From contig CANQOU010000015.1 in the NCBI GenBank assembly GCA_947625565.1, forward strand, positions 1 to 17,178: a stretch of 17,178 bases of DNA, in the 5' to 3' direction. The position numbers were made by a program, and so were the translations under genes. A model generated the notes under the pieces. It searched no databases, had not been told where the DNA came from, and was given only the letters and a program-made list of their open reading frames with translations. This document shows, piece by piece, positions 1-6,145 of the stretch (its first letter is position 1; the number at the start of each line of letters is the position of its first letter). This DNA comes from an uncultured Clostridia bacterium (lineage in GTDB: Bacteria; Bacillota; Clostridia; TANB77; CAG-508).

Positions 1-9
1 TTACCTCCT
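1..9 (-). promoter_or_regulatory. Ribosome binding site of a gene starting left of the window
   Basis: On the minus strand these bases read AGGAGGTAA, a near-perfect Shine-Dalgarno sequence placed where a start codon would fall just outside the window. A divergent gene therefore probably begins immediately to the left, which would make 1-279 a shared upstream region with dprA. The coding part is not visible, so its identity is unknown. Confidence 0.45.
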
Positions 10-121
10 GTAATAAAATTTATCAACAACTGTGACAACACCCAACTAGTTTTATTACTTGTAACCTTGCGTGAAATAAAAGATCAAAGTCTTATCTAAC
101 TAATTACCAATTAATAATAAA

Positions 122-181
122 ACTGTGGCAATATTCTTTCTAAAGTAGTCTAAGCTACAAGGAGATATAAGAGTCCACAGT
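122..181. repeat. Long-range inverted repeat with an internal hairpin
   Basis: ACTGTGG (122-128) is the reverse complement of CCACAGT (175-181), and a small hairpin GTAG/CTAC (145-148 and 155-158) lies between them. This could be a structured leader of either divergent gene or a protein site. It does not carry T-box or other riboswitch signatures that I recognise. The seven-base arms are short enough to be chance. Confidence 0.3.
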
Positions 182-187
182 GTTAAC

Positions 188-224
188 ATAGATAATTATA
201 CCATGCATTAACATAATTATCTAT
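188..224. repeat. Perfect 12-bp inverted repeat upstream of dprA
   Basis: The arms at 188-199 (ATAGATAATTAT) and 213-224 are perfect reverse complements around a 13-base loop. A second, shorter dyad AAAGGTT/AACCTTT (225-231 and 239-245) follows directly. There is no T-run on either side, so a transcription terminator is unlikely. A regulator site or leader hairpin between divergent genes is the better guess. The rest of 1-279 shows no ORF and no convincing -35/-10 pair. Confidence 0.4.
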
Positions 225-279
225 AAAGGTTTATGGGTAACCTTTTAAAAACCTAAATATATTATACAAGGAGAAAATA

Positions 280-1152
280 ATGGAAAATATACAAAAAAAC
301 AAATACTGGATATGGTTTAGCCTCATTCAAAGTATAGGAAGTATAAGAAAACAAAAATTACTAGAAAAATTTAAAACACCAGATATGATATATAAATTAT
401 CAAAAAAACAATTGATGCAAGTAGAAGGAATAGGAGAGAAAACAGCAGAAAATATTTTAGATAAAAGTATAAGAGAAAAAATAAATAATCATTTAGAATA
501 TCTGAATAAAAATCAAATACAAATTATTACAATTCAAGATAAAGAATATCCAAAATCATTAAAACAGATATATGATTGCCCAATTAGTATATATGTAAAA
601 GGAAATATAGAATTATTAAACCATGAAAGCATTGCAATTATAGGGAGTAGGGAGTGTAGTAATTATGGAAAAGATGCAGCTAAATATTTTGGATACCATT
701 TAGCTAATAATAATAAATGTGTTGTAAGTGGATTAGCAAAAGGAATTGATAGCTTTGCACATATAGGAGTATTAGGAGCAAATGGGAATACAATAGCAGT
801 TTTAGGAAATGGACTTCAAGATATTTATCCAAAAGAAAATAGAGAATTAGCAAATATGATAATAAAAAAAGGTGGTACAATTATTTCAGAATATCCATTA
901 GGAACACCACCTAATAAAATGAATTTTCCGGCTAGAAATAGAATAGTAAGTGGAATTAGTAATGGAGTATTAGTTATAGAAGCTAAAGAAAAAAGTGGGA
1001 CACTAATAACAGTGGATTTTGCTTTAGAACAGGGAAAAGAAGTATTTGTAGTTCCAGGAAATATAAATTCTATTTATTCTGTTGGCACAAATAGATTAAT
1101 TAAAGAGGGTGCAAGATTAGTAAATTGCTATGAAGATATAACAAAAAAATAA
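280..1152 (+). CDS. dprA: DNA-processing protein DprA (Smf)
   Basis: The 290-residue product is a full-length DprA, the protein that loads RecA on incoming single-stranded DNA during natural transformation and protects it from nucleases. Residues about 45-60 form a helix-hairpin-helix (VEGIGEKTAENIL). The Rossmann-like DprA core follows, with the GSR signature at 122-124, SGLAKGID at 150-157, a Gly-rich LGNG segment near 175, and the FPARNR and EAKEKSGTLITVDFALEQG motifs. There is no C-terminal winged helix, which many DprA proteins also lack. The ATG is preceded by AAGGAG at 268-273. The stop codon sits inside the arm of a terminator shared with the opposing tRNA genes, so the gene appears monocistronic. 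DprA is widespread in species not known to be competent, so it does not prove competence. Family assignment is secure. Confidence 0.97.
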   Translation: MENIQKNKYWIWFSLIQSIGSIRKQKLLEKFKTPDMIYKLSKKQLMQVEGIGEKTAENILDKSIREKINNHLEYLNKNQIQIITIQDKEYPKSLKQIYDCPISIYVKGNIELLNHESIAIIGSRECSNYGKDAAKYFGYHLANNNKCVVSGLAKGIDSFAHIGVLGANGNTIAVLGNGLQDIYPKENRELANMIIKKGGTIISEYPLGTPPNKMNFPARNRIVSGISNGVLVIEAKEKSGTLITVDFALEQGKEVFVVPGNINSIYSVGTNRLIKEGARLVNCYEDITKK

Positions 1153-1171
1153 CACCCAAAAGTGTTATTTT

Positions 1172-1172
<1 letters not shown>
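1145..1172. terminator. Bidirectional intrinsic terminator between dprA and the tRNA genes
   Basis: AAAAATAACAC (1145-1155) pairs with GTGTTATTTTT (1162-1172) over a six-base loop. A-runs on the left and T-runs on the right supply a U-tract in both directions. It ends dprA on the plus strand and the Val-Asp-Phe tRNA transcript on the minus strand, and it overlaps the dprA stop codon. Confidence 0.85.
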
Positions 1173-1247
<75 letters not shown>

Positions 1248-1258
1248 ATATATATAAA

Positions 1259-1335
1259 TGGCGACCCGGAACGGGCTCGAACCGTCGACCTCTAGCGTGA
1301 CAGGCTAGCGTTCTAACCAACTGAACTACCGGGCC
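1259..1335 (-). tRNA. tRNA-Asp (GTC)
   Basis: A 77-base cloverleaf with encoded CCA. The acceptor stem is GGCCCGG/CCGGGTC with discriminator G, as expected for bacterial tRNA-Asp. The anticodon loop CTGTCAC reads GTC. It is the middle gene of the cluster. Confidence 0.97.
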
Positions 1336-1346
1336 GTAAAAACACA

Positions 1347-1422
1347 TGGTGGTCGCTATAGGACTCGAACCTATGACCCTCTGCTTGTAAGGCAGATGCT
1401 CTACCAACTGAGCTAAGCGACC
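1347..1422 (-). tRNA. tRNA-Val (TAC)
   Basis: A 76-base cloverleaf with encoded CCA. The acceptor stem is GGTCGCT/AGCGACC, the anticodon loop CTTACAA gives TAC, and the T-arm is AGGTTCGAGTCCT. It is the first tRNA after the promoter at 1442-1470. Confidence 0.97.
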
Positions 1423-1441
1423 ATGTCTTCCGACAGGAACT

Positions 1442-1470
1442 AGTATACTAAATTTTTTCACTAATGTCAA
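1442..1470 (-). promoter_or_regulatory. Sigma-A promoter of the tRNA-Val-Asp-Phe transcript
   Basis: On the minus strand, TTGACA (1465-1470) is followed after exactly 17 bases by TATACT (1442-1447), about 20 bases before the 5' end of tRNA-Val. This is a near-consensus housekeeping promoter, as expected for stable RNA genes. Confidence 0.85.
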
Positions 1471-1501
1471 TACTTTTTTCAAAAAATTTAAAAAATGTTG
1501 T

Positions 1502-1530
1502 AACCCAATAAAAGCCACTACCATAATATA
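1502..1530 (+). promoter_or_regulatory. Sigma-K-like sporulation promoter
   Basis: AACC (1502-1505, core AC at 1503-1504) is followed after 16 bases by CATAATATA (1522-1530). This matches the Bacillus sigma-K pattern mACm-N16-CATAnnnTA in sequence and spacing. It lies about 60 bases upstream of a small Cys/Gly-rich gene of the kind often made late in the mother cell. AT-rich DNA gives chance matches, but no sigma-A promoter is visible for this gene. Confidence 0.5.
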
Positions 1531-1592
1531 TATTATACAAAGGAATAACAAAAGAAAAACAATATGTGTTTTTTTGAAAGGAGGTCTAGACT

Positions 1593-1709
1593 ATGCCAGA
1601 GAATAGAGGTTGTGGCGGATTCGGATTTGGTGACGATTGCTGCTGGATTATTATCCTTATATTATTGATATGCTGCTGTTGTGGTGGTGGTAGAGGAGGC
1701 TGTTGCTAA
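1593..1709 (+). CDS. Small Cys/Gly-rich membrane-type protein, possibly a spore protein
   Basis: This 38-residue ORF starts at an ATG seven bases after a strong AAAGGAGG. Nine Cys and ten Gly make up half of the protein. A Gly/Phe-rich head with a DDCCW motif leads into one hydrophobic segment (about 18-26, WIIILILLI), then four consecutive Cys and a Gly-rich tail ending in CC. This layout resembles tiny Firmicutes proteins such as the YjcZ-type sporulation proteins and the short high-cysteine proteins of clostridia. The sigma-K-like promoter upstream fits a late sporulation role, perhaps in coat or cortex assembly through disulfides. That role is inference; what is seen is the ORF, the ribosome binding site, the composition and a terminator downstream. 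The gene stands alone between convergent units. Confidence 0.75.
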   Translation: MPENRGCGGFGFGDDCCWIIILILLICCCCGGGRGGCC

Positions 1710-1728
1710 TTTTACCTTAATACACAAA

Positions 1729-1755
1729 AAAGGGTTGAATGTAAATCAACCCTTT
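1729..1755. terminator. Bidirectional intrinsic terminator
   Basis: AAAGGGTTGA (1729-1738) pairs with TCAACCCTTT (1746-1755) around a seven-base loop. On the minus strand the stem is followed by TTTTTTG, ending the acyl-CoA synthetase unit, whose stop codon lies in the stem. On the plus strand a T-rich stretch follows and can end the small Cys-rich gene. Confidence 0.85.
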
Positions 1756-3496
1756 AATCTATTTTTGTATTATTTCCATAACGCTTAATTTTCTGCGTTG
1801 TTGTTTTTTCAAATTCTTTATCACGAACAATAAATCCCTTAATATGTTTATAATTTGGTAATTTTCCATTAACACTAGAAACAATATCACTCATAATTTT
1901 TTTAATTTCTTCTTTAGTTGGAACAGTTCCTTTTAAATATTCTGTAATAGCTTCAATATTAGGAAAAATTTGTGCATTGATATATATATCATCATCATTT
2001 TCCTTTTGAATACCTAAAACAAGAGATTCAGAAATCAAAGGACTATCATTTAAATAAGACTCAACTTCTTCAGGATAAATATTTTTACCATTTTTTGTTA
2101 TAATTACACTTTTACATCTTCCAGTAATATATAAATAACCATTTTCATCTATTTTTCCAATATCACCTGTATGAAACCAACCATTTTGTATTGCTTTAGC
2201 TGTTTCTTCAGGCATATTATAATAACCAAGCATAACATTTGGACCTTTAACTAAAATTTCACCTTCACCTTGAGCATTTGGATTATCAATTTTATAAACT
2301 ACATTAGGAATAGGAAGCCCACAACTATCATCTTTATGGAAAAAATCTGTATTACCAGCAACAAGAGGAGAACATTCTGTCAAACCATATCCTTGTAAAG
2401 TTAATAATCCCATTTTTTCAAAATCATTAAGAATAATAGGATTAACACTTGCAGCTCCAACTATAAATACACGTAATCTACCACCTAAAGTATTTTTAAC
2501 TTTACGTTTAACAACTTGTTTTACGAAAAAAGGTAAATTAGAATAAGGATTTTCACCAGAATCTTTTGCATATTTTTTTGGAAGAGTCTGATTCATATTT
2601 TTAATAATATTTTTATGCATATTTTCTAATAATAGAGGAACACATAAAATAACAGAAGGATGAAATTCTTGCATATTTTTAACGATATGTCTTAAACCTT
2701 CACAATAACAAATACTAGCCCCACTATAAATAGGGAGTAAAAATCCAATAGTGCATTCATAAGTATGATGTAATGGTAAAATAGAGAAAAACAAATCACT
2801 TCTCTTTACTTTTACAATTCCATAAATAGAAAGAATATTAGAGCAGATATTTCTCTGAGATAAACATACACCTTTAGCACTTCCTGTAGTTCCAGAAGTA
2901 AAAAGTAAAATACGCATTTCGTCAGGATTAACAGTTATTTCATCAAACTTTGTATTTCCTTGTATAAATAATTCCTTTCCTTTAGCTATGCAATCATCAA
3001 TTTCATAACCATTTATAGAAGAATCCTTCAAAGAATCAAAAGAAATAGTAAAAATATTAGAATTCACTAAAGAAGAACCCTTCTCAAATAAAGAAGTTAA
3101 GTTTTTTAAATCTCCCAAAATGCAAACACTTTCAGAAATATTTAGGAAGTTTATAACATCATCTGAATGTAATTCCTTATCTAAAGGTACAACAATTCCT
3201 ACAATAGAAGCGGCCATATATGAAACAGCCCAATGATAAGAATTTTTACCAATAATAGAAATACGTTTTCCTAAAAAGCCTTGAGCAATTAAATAAGTCC
3301 CAAGATTTACAACATCATTTTTAAAATTACGATAAGTTATATAATATATATTTCCATTCTTATCTTTCAATTTAAAAGCCGTTCGGCTACTATAAATATC
3401 ACAAGAACGATAAAGCATATCTTTAAAATTGGTTACTTCTTCACATTTGTGATATTTTTTTGCTAATTTTTCTGCGATTGTTAATTCTTTTTTCAT
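1754..3496 (-). CDS. Long-chain fatty acid-CoA ligase (AMP-forming)
   Basis: The 580-residue product is a complete member of the ANL adenylating superfamily, closest in layout to long-chain acyl-CoA synthetases. Such enzymes activate a fatty acid with ATP to an acyl-adenylate and then transfer it to CoA. Visible motifs are the phosphate-binding loop FTSGTTGSAKGV (199-210), the aromatic/Glu motif YGLTE (370-374), HTGD (442-445, ribose-binding Asp) with the hinge Arg at 460 (TGR), and a core near KNGKNIYPEEVE (468-479). No signal peptide or membrane helix is seen. It is the second gene of a minus-strand pair: its AAGGAG (3504-3509) overlaps the stop codon of the upstream gene, and the ATG is 11 bases past that gene. 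An acyl-ACP synthetase or other acid:thiol ligase cannot be excluded. One Arg uses CGA; there is no in-frame CGG. Confidence 0.92.
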   Translation of the reverse strand: MKKELTIAEKLAKKYHKCEEVTNFKDMLYRSCDIYSSRTAFKLKDKNGNIYYITYRNFKNDVVNLGTYLIAQGFLGKRISIIGKNSYHWAVSYMAASIVGIVVPLDKELHSDDVINFLNISESVCILGDLKNLTSLFEKGSSLVNSNIFTISFDSLKDSSINGYEIDDCIAKGKELFIQGNTKFDEITVNPDEMRILLFTSGTTGSAKGVCLSQRNICSNILSIYGIVKVKRSDLFFSILPLHHTYECTIGFLLPIYSGASICYCEGLRHIVKNMQEFHPSVILCVPLLLENMHKNIIKNMNQTLPKKYAKDSGENPYSNLPFFVKQVVKRKVKNTLGGRLRVFIVGAASVNPIILNDFEKMGLLTLQGYGLTECSPLVAGNTDFFHKDDSCGLPIPNVVYKIDNPNAQGEGEILVKGPNVMLGYYNMPEETAKAIQNGWFHTGDIGKIDENGYLYITGRCKSVIITKNGKNIYPEEVESYLNDSPLISESLVLGIQKENDDDIYINAQIFPNIEAITEYLKGTVPTKEEIKKIMSDIVSSVNGKLPNYKHIKGFIVRDKEFEKTTTQKIKRYGNNTKID

Positions 3497-3507
3497 ATAA
3501 AAACTCC

Positions 3508-4305
3508 TTATTTGTAACGATAGAATACATAATTTACATCTTGTTTTATTGTGATAGTTCCATCATATATGGAAGCAGTATCATTTTGATAGGTGATAGG
3601 TATAAAAATTTTACTCTTAAATTTTTCATCTTTATAATTAGTAATATACATATCAAAAGAAATATCTGTTGCAAGTTGGCTCAAAGCAACACCACAACGT
3701 TTTAACAAAGAACCGTTATATGTAATAGGATTAGTAATATCTAGTAATGTGTAATCAGTTTTTACATTTTGATGTATATAACTTAATGTAATAGGATTAG
3801 CACAATTATTATATAATACTGGACTAGAAAAATCAGAAATTTCTTCAGAAGTAGTTTTAAAAGATAAAGTATCTTTAATTTCTCCTGTTTCAGGAATATA
3901 AGGTTTAGCAAAATCCATCATGTTTTTAAAAAATATATTAGCTTGTCCATTATCTGGCATAGGATTTATTTCTATATTTTCAATAGAAACTTCTTTCAAA
4001 GTATTTTCCAAACTAGGTTCTTCATTTTCTTGATTAATAAAAATAGCAATGTCTGTATAAGTATATAAATTTTCTATCGTAAAATTAGTAGCACTACTTG
4101 CTTTATTTTTAGCATCACAACCACTAAATAAAGTAACTTTGTCAATTGAAAATATAGCATTTTCATTTTGATCTGAAAAAGAAAGAACGCTATTTTCAAA
4201 ATCGATTTTTTGCATTAACTTAGGAAAATAAACTGAAAAGAAAATGCATTCTAAACTACTGGCAATAATAATTAAAACTATTGTAAGTATCAGTTTTGTT
4301 TTCAT
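3508..4305 (-). CDS. Exported or membrane-anchored protein of unknown function
   Basis: I do not recognise a family for this 265-residue product. Its N terminus (MKTKLILTIVLIIIASSLEC, roughly residues 4-27) is one hydrophobic helix, either a signal peptide or an uncleaved anchor. A Cys at 20 could suggest a lipoprotein, but the preceding residues (SLEC) make only a weak lipobox. The rest is polar, Asn/Thr/Ile-rich and predicted to lie outside the cell, with alternating beta-type segments and scattered Cys. The ATG follows AAAGGA. The gene is transcribed first, 11 bases ahead of the acyl-CoA synthetase, from a promoter at 4340-4369 with a palindrome over the likely start point. Co-transcription suggests a link to lipid or fatty-acid handling at the membrane, but that is inference only. 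Confidence 0.8.
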   Translation of the reverse strand: MKTKLILTIVLIIIASSLECIFFSVYFPKLMQKIDFENSVLSFSDQNENAIFSIDKVTLFSGCDAKNKASSATNFTIENLYTYTDIAIFINQENEEPSLENTLKEVSIENIEINPMPDNGQANIFFKNMMDFAKPYIPETGEIKDTLSFKTTSEEISDFSSPVLYNNCANPITLSYIHQNVKTDYTLLDITNPITYNGSLLKRCGVALSQLATDISFDMYITNYKDEKFKSKIFIPITYQNDTASIYDGTITIKQDVNYVFYRYK

Positions 4306-4324
4306 TTGTAAAATTCCTTTCTAT

Positions 4325-4338
4325 TGATAGTACTATCA
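4325..4338. promoter_or_regulatory. Perfect 14-bp palindrome, candidate operator
   Basis: TGATAGTACTATCA is a perfect palindrome placed just downstream of the minus-strand -10 (4340-4345), covering the expected transcription start. That is a typical repressor position. It is not the FapR or FadR consensus as I know them. Confidence 0.5.
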
Positions 4339-4339
4339 T

Positions 4340-4369
4340 AGTATATTTTTTAAGGAAAATCAAGTGCAA
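4340..4369 (-). promoter_or_regulatory. Promoter of the unknown-protein/acyl-CoA synthetase unit
   Basis: On the minus strand TTGCAC (4364-4369) and TATACT (4340-4345) are separated by 18 bases. An overlapping alternative pairs TTGATT with TATGAT at 17 bases. Transcription would begin near 4333, inside the palindrome. Confidence 0.55.
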
Positions 4370-4391
4370 TTTAATTTTCCATATTTTTGAA

Positions 4392-4420
4392 TTGACAAAA
4401 AAAGTCGAAAAAGATAAAAT
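4392..4420 (+). promoter_or_regulatory. Sigma-A promoter of the glucosaminidase gene
   Basis: TTGACA (4392-4397), a 17-base spacer and TAAAAT (4415-4420). The predicted start of transcription, near 4427, is only about 10 bases from the ATG at 4437, so the leader would be very short, with AGGTGG (4427-4432) at its 5' end. It is divergent from the promoter at 4340-4369. Confidence 0.7.
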
Positions 4421-4436
4421 ACTAATAGGTGGTATT

Positions 4437-5637
4437 ATGAAATCAAAAGATAAAAAGAAGTCATATAAAACTCTAATATTTATTTTTATCAGTATTTTAT
4501 TCATAATTTTTATCATTTATAACTTGTATTTTCAAAAAAATCAATCATATGCAGTAAGCAGTGATACAAAAGAAAAAGACATAGAACAAATCATTGCAAC
4601 AGCTGATAAAGTAAATATTGATTATATAATTGAACAAAATTTAGAACAAGAAGTACCAGAAGAATATAGGCAAGAAGAAGTTGTTTTAGAATATTTAACA
4701 GAATATGTAACAAATGAAGAATTGGCACAAGGTGAATCATATGTAACACAAGAAGGAATTAAAGGAACTCAAAAAATAACATATAAAAAAATATATGAAA
4801 ATGGAATTGTTGTTGGAGAAGAACAAATAAGTGTAAAAGTTGAAAAACCAGCAATTAAACAAATAATTGAAATTGGAAGTGGTAAGAAAACAGCTAAAAA
4901 AGCAGTTAAAGTAGGAGATGAAGTAACTGTTACTTCAGATGAACTTACTGTAAAACTCGAGCCAGATGAAGATAGTAAAAAAGTAACAATGCTAAAAAAG
5001 AATGATAAAATAAAAGTATTAAAAATTCAAGGCGATTGGTATTATATTACATATAAAGACATAGAAGGATGGGTAAAAAAAATAGCAACTAAGGCAATCA
5101 TACTTGAAGAAGAAAATCAGTCAGGTAAAGGTGGAGCAATACAAAAATTAGACTTTAATATGCAACTTAATAAACCAAGTGGACTTTCCTTAGAGCAATT
5201 TCAAAAAGTATTAACTGATAGCAAGGATAAAAATAAAATATTTTCAGAAAATGCAAAATACTTTTATTATATAGAACAACAATATAAAATAAATGGTATA
5301 TTTGTTGCAGCAATAGGAATTCATGAAAGTGGTTGGGGAACATCACAAATAGCAAAAAATAAAAAGAACCTTTTTGGATATGGAGCATATGATTCTAATC
5401 CATATAATGGAGCATATCAATTTTCTCGGATATTCAGAAAGTATAGATTTAATTGCGAGGGTATTAGTTAAATATTACTTAAACCCCAAGGAAACAAGTA
5501 TTTATGGTGGAGAAAAAGCTGCTGGAACATACTATAACGGACCAACTTTAAAAGGTGTAAATACAAAATATGCAACAGATAAAAACTGGGCAAATAGTGT
5601 ATATTCATATATGCAGTATTTGTATGGAAAAATCTAA
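4437..5637 (+). CDS. Membrane-anchored G5-SH3-glucosaminidase, with +1 frameshift at CGG
   Basis: Read as join(4437-5426, 5428-5637), this gives 399 residues: a cytoplasmic Lys-rich start, one membrane helix (about 12-31), a G5 domain (about 78-150), a bacterial SH3 domain (about 160-218, ending in WYYITY and GWV) and a C-terminal glucosaminidase (about 270-399) with the catalytic Glu at 297 in HESGWG. Such proteins sit on the outer membrane face and cut peptidoglycan glycan strands. As written, the frame is broken after Ser330 by CGG at 5427-5429; the unshifted frame ends 15 codons later at 5471. Skipping C5427 gives FS-GYSESIDLIA and runs to the expected domain end. The C-terminal ORF has no ribosome binding site. 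The start at 4437 is chosen over an upstream ATG at 4296 because that one lies before the promoter and in a divergent leader. Frameshift decoding, a pseudogene or a sequence error are the options. Confidence 0.85.
5427..5429 (+). other. +1 frameshift site 1: CGG codon in the glucosaminidase gene
   Basis: The frame is TTT TCT CGG ATA; homology resumes as TTT TCT (C) GGA TAT TCA. The P-site codon is TCT (Ser) and the first shifted codon is GGA (Gly). The next zero-frame stop is at 5469-5471. Confidence 0.8.
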
Positions 5638-5655
5638 CTTTTTTTATGATTTTAC

Positions 5656-5684
5656 TTGCTATTTTCTTAAAGTTATTGTATGAT
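5656..5684 (+). promoter_or_regulatory. Promoter of the TadZ-like unit
   Basis: TTGCTA (5656-5661), a 17-base spacer and TATGAT (5679-5684), 45 bases before the ATG at 5729, which has AAAGGGG as its ribosome binding site. No hairpin terminator separates it from the preceding gene, so read-through is possible. Confidence 0.6.
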
Positions 5685-5728
5685 ATAGAGGTAGAAAAGT
5701 TTTTTTAAAACTGAAAGGGGCTTAAAAA

Positions 5729-6142
5729 ATGAAAAAAATAGCAATAATATCAATAATAGTTATGCTGATTTTCGGCTTTTTTGCGAGTACAAATATAGTA
5801 AAGGCAGCAGAGCAAACACAAATAATTGACGAAAAAACAGAAAGCCAACTTATAGAAATTAAAGAAAATCAAGCAAAAACATTAGAAGATTATAAGCAAA
5901 AATATGGTTCAGACTCTTATGGAGTTGTTGCATATATTTTGCATTTAATACAAGTTTATAGCATTCCATTTTGCTTTTTAGGACTTGCAATTGGTGCAAT
6001 ACGCAAATATATATTGGGAATTCGTAGACTAGATACATTAGAAAAAGGAATGGCTGTTATGGTTGCTTTTTCCGTTATATTGATTATTTGCCAAGTCTTA
6101 CCACTTGCATTTGCAGTATTTATAAGATTTGGAAGGGGGTAA
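5729..6142 (+). CDS. Small exported or membrane protein of unknown function, three hydrophobic segments
   Basis: The 137-residue product has a clear signal peptide (KK followed by a hydrophobic core, possible cleavage after KAA near residue 27), a short charged region that may be helical (28-60), and two hydrophobic helices (about 67-90 and 107-131) separated by a basic loop (RKYILGIRRLD). A signal peptide plus two helices recalls VirB2/TrbC-type pilin precursors, and the neighbouring TadZ-like gene makes a surface-assembly role thinkable. No sequence motif proves this, and I do not recognise a family. The next gene starts three bases after its stop codon, and AAGGGGGT in its own C-terminal codons serves as that gene's ribosome binding site, so translation is probably coupled. 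Confidence 0.8.
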   Translation: MKKIAIISIIVMLIFGFFASTNIVKAAEQTQIIDEKTESQLIEIKENQAKTLEDYKQKYGSDSYGVVAYILHLIQVYSIPFCFLGLAIGAIRKYILGIRRLDTLEKGMAVMVAFSVILIICQVLPLAFAVFIRFGRG

Positions 6143-6145
6143 CAA

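Noticed and set aside
1..279. T-box or other known riboswitch upstream of dprA
   Set aside because: No TGGNACC T-box core or other recognisable aptamer sequence on either strand.
4296..4436. N-terminal extension of the G5-SH3-glucosaminidase from ATG 4296
   Set aside because: It would be translated upstream of the TTGACA/TAAAAT promoter and across a divergent leader; the ATG at 4437 begins a proper Lys-rich plus membrane-helix N terminus.
5374..5637. Separate gene starting at ATG 5374 for the end of the glucosaminidase
   Set aside because: Its first 18 residues are the shadow of the conserved LFGYGAYDSNPYNGA segment read in another frame; only the part after the CGG site matches the family.
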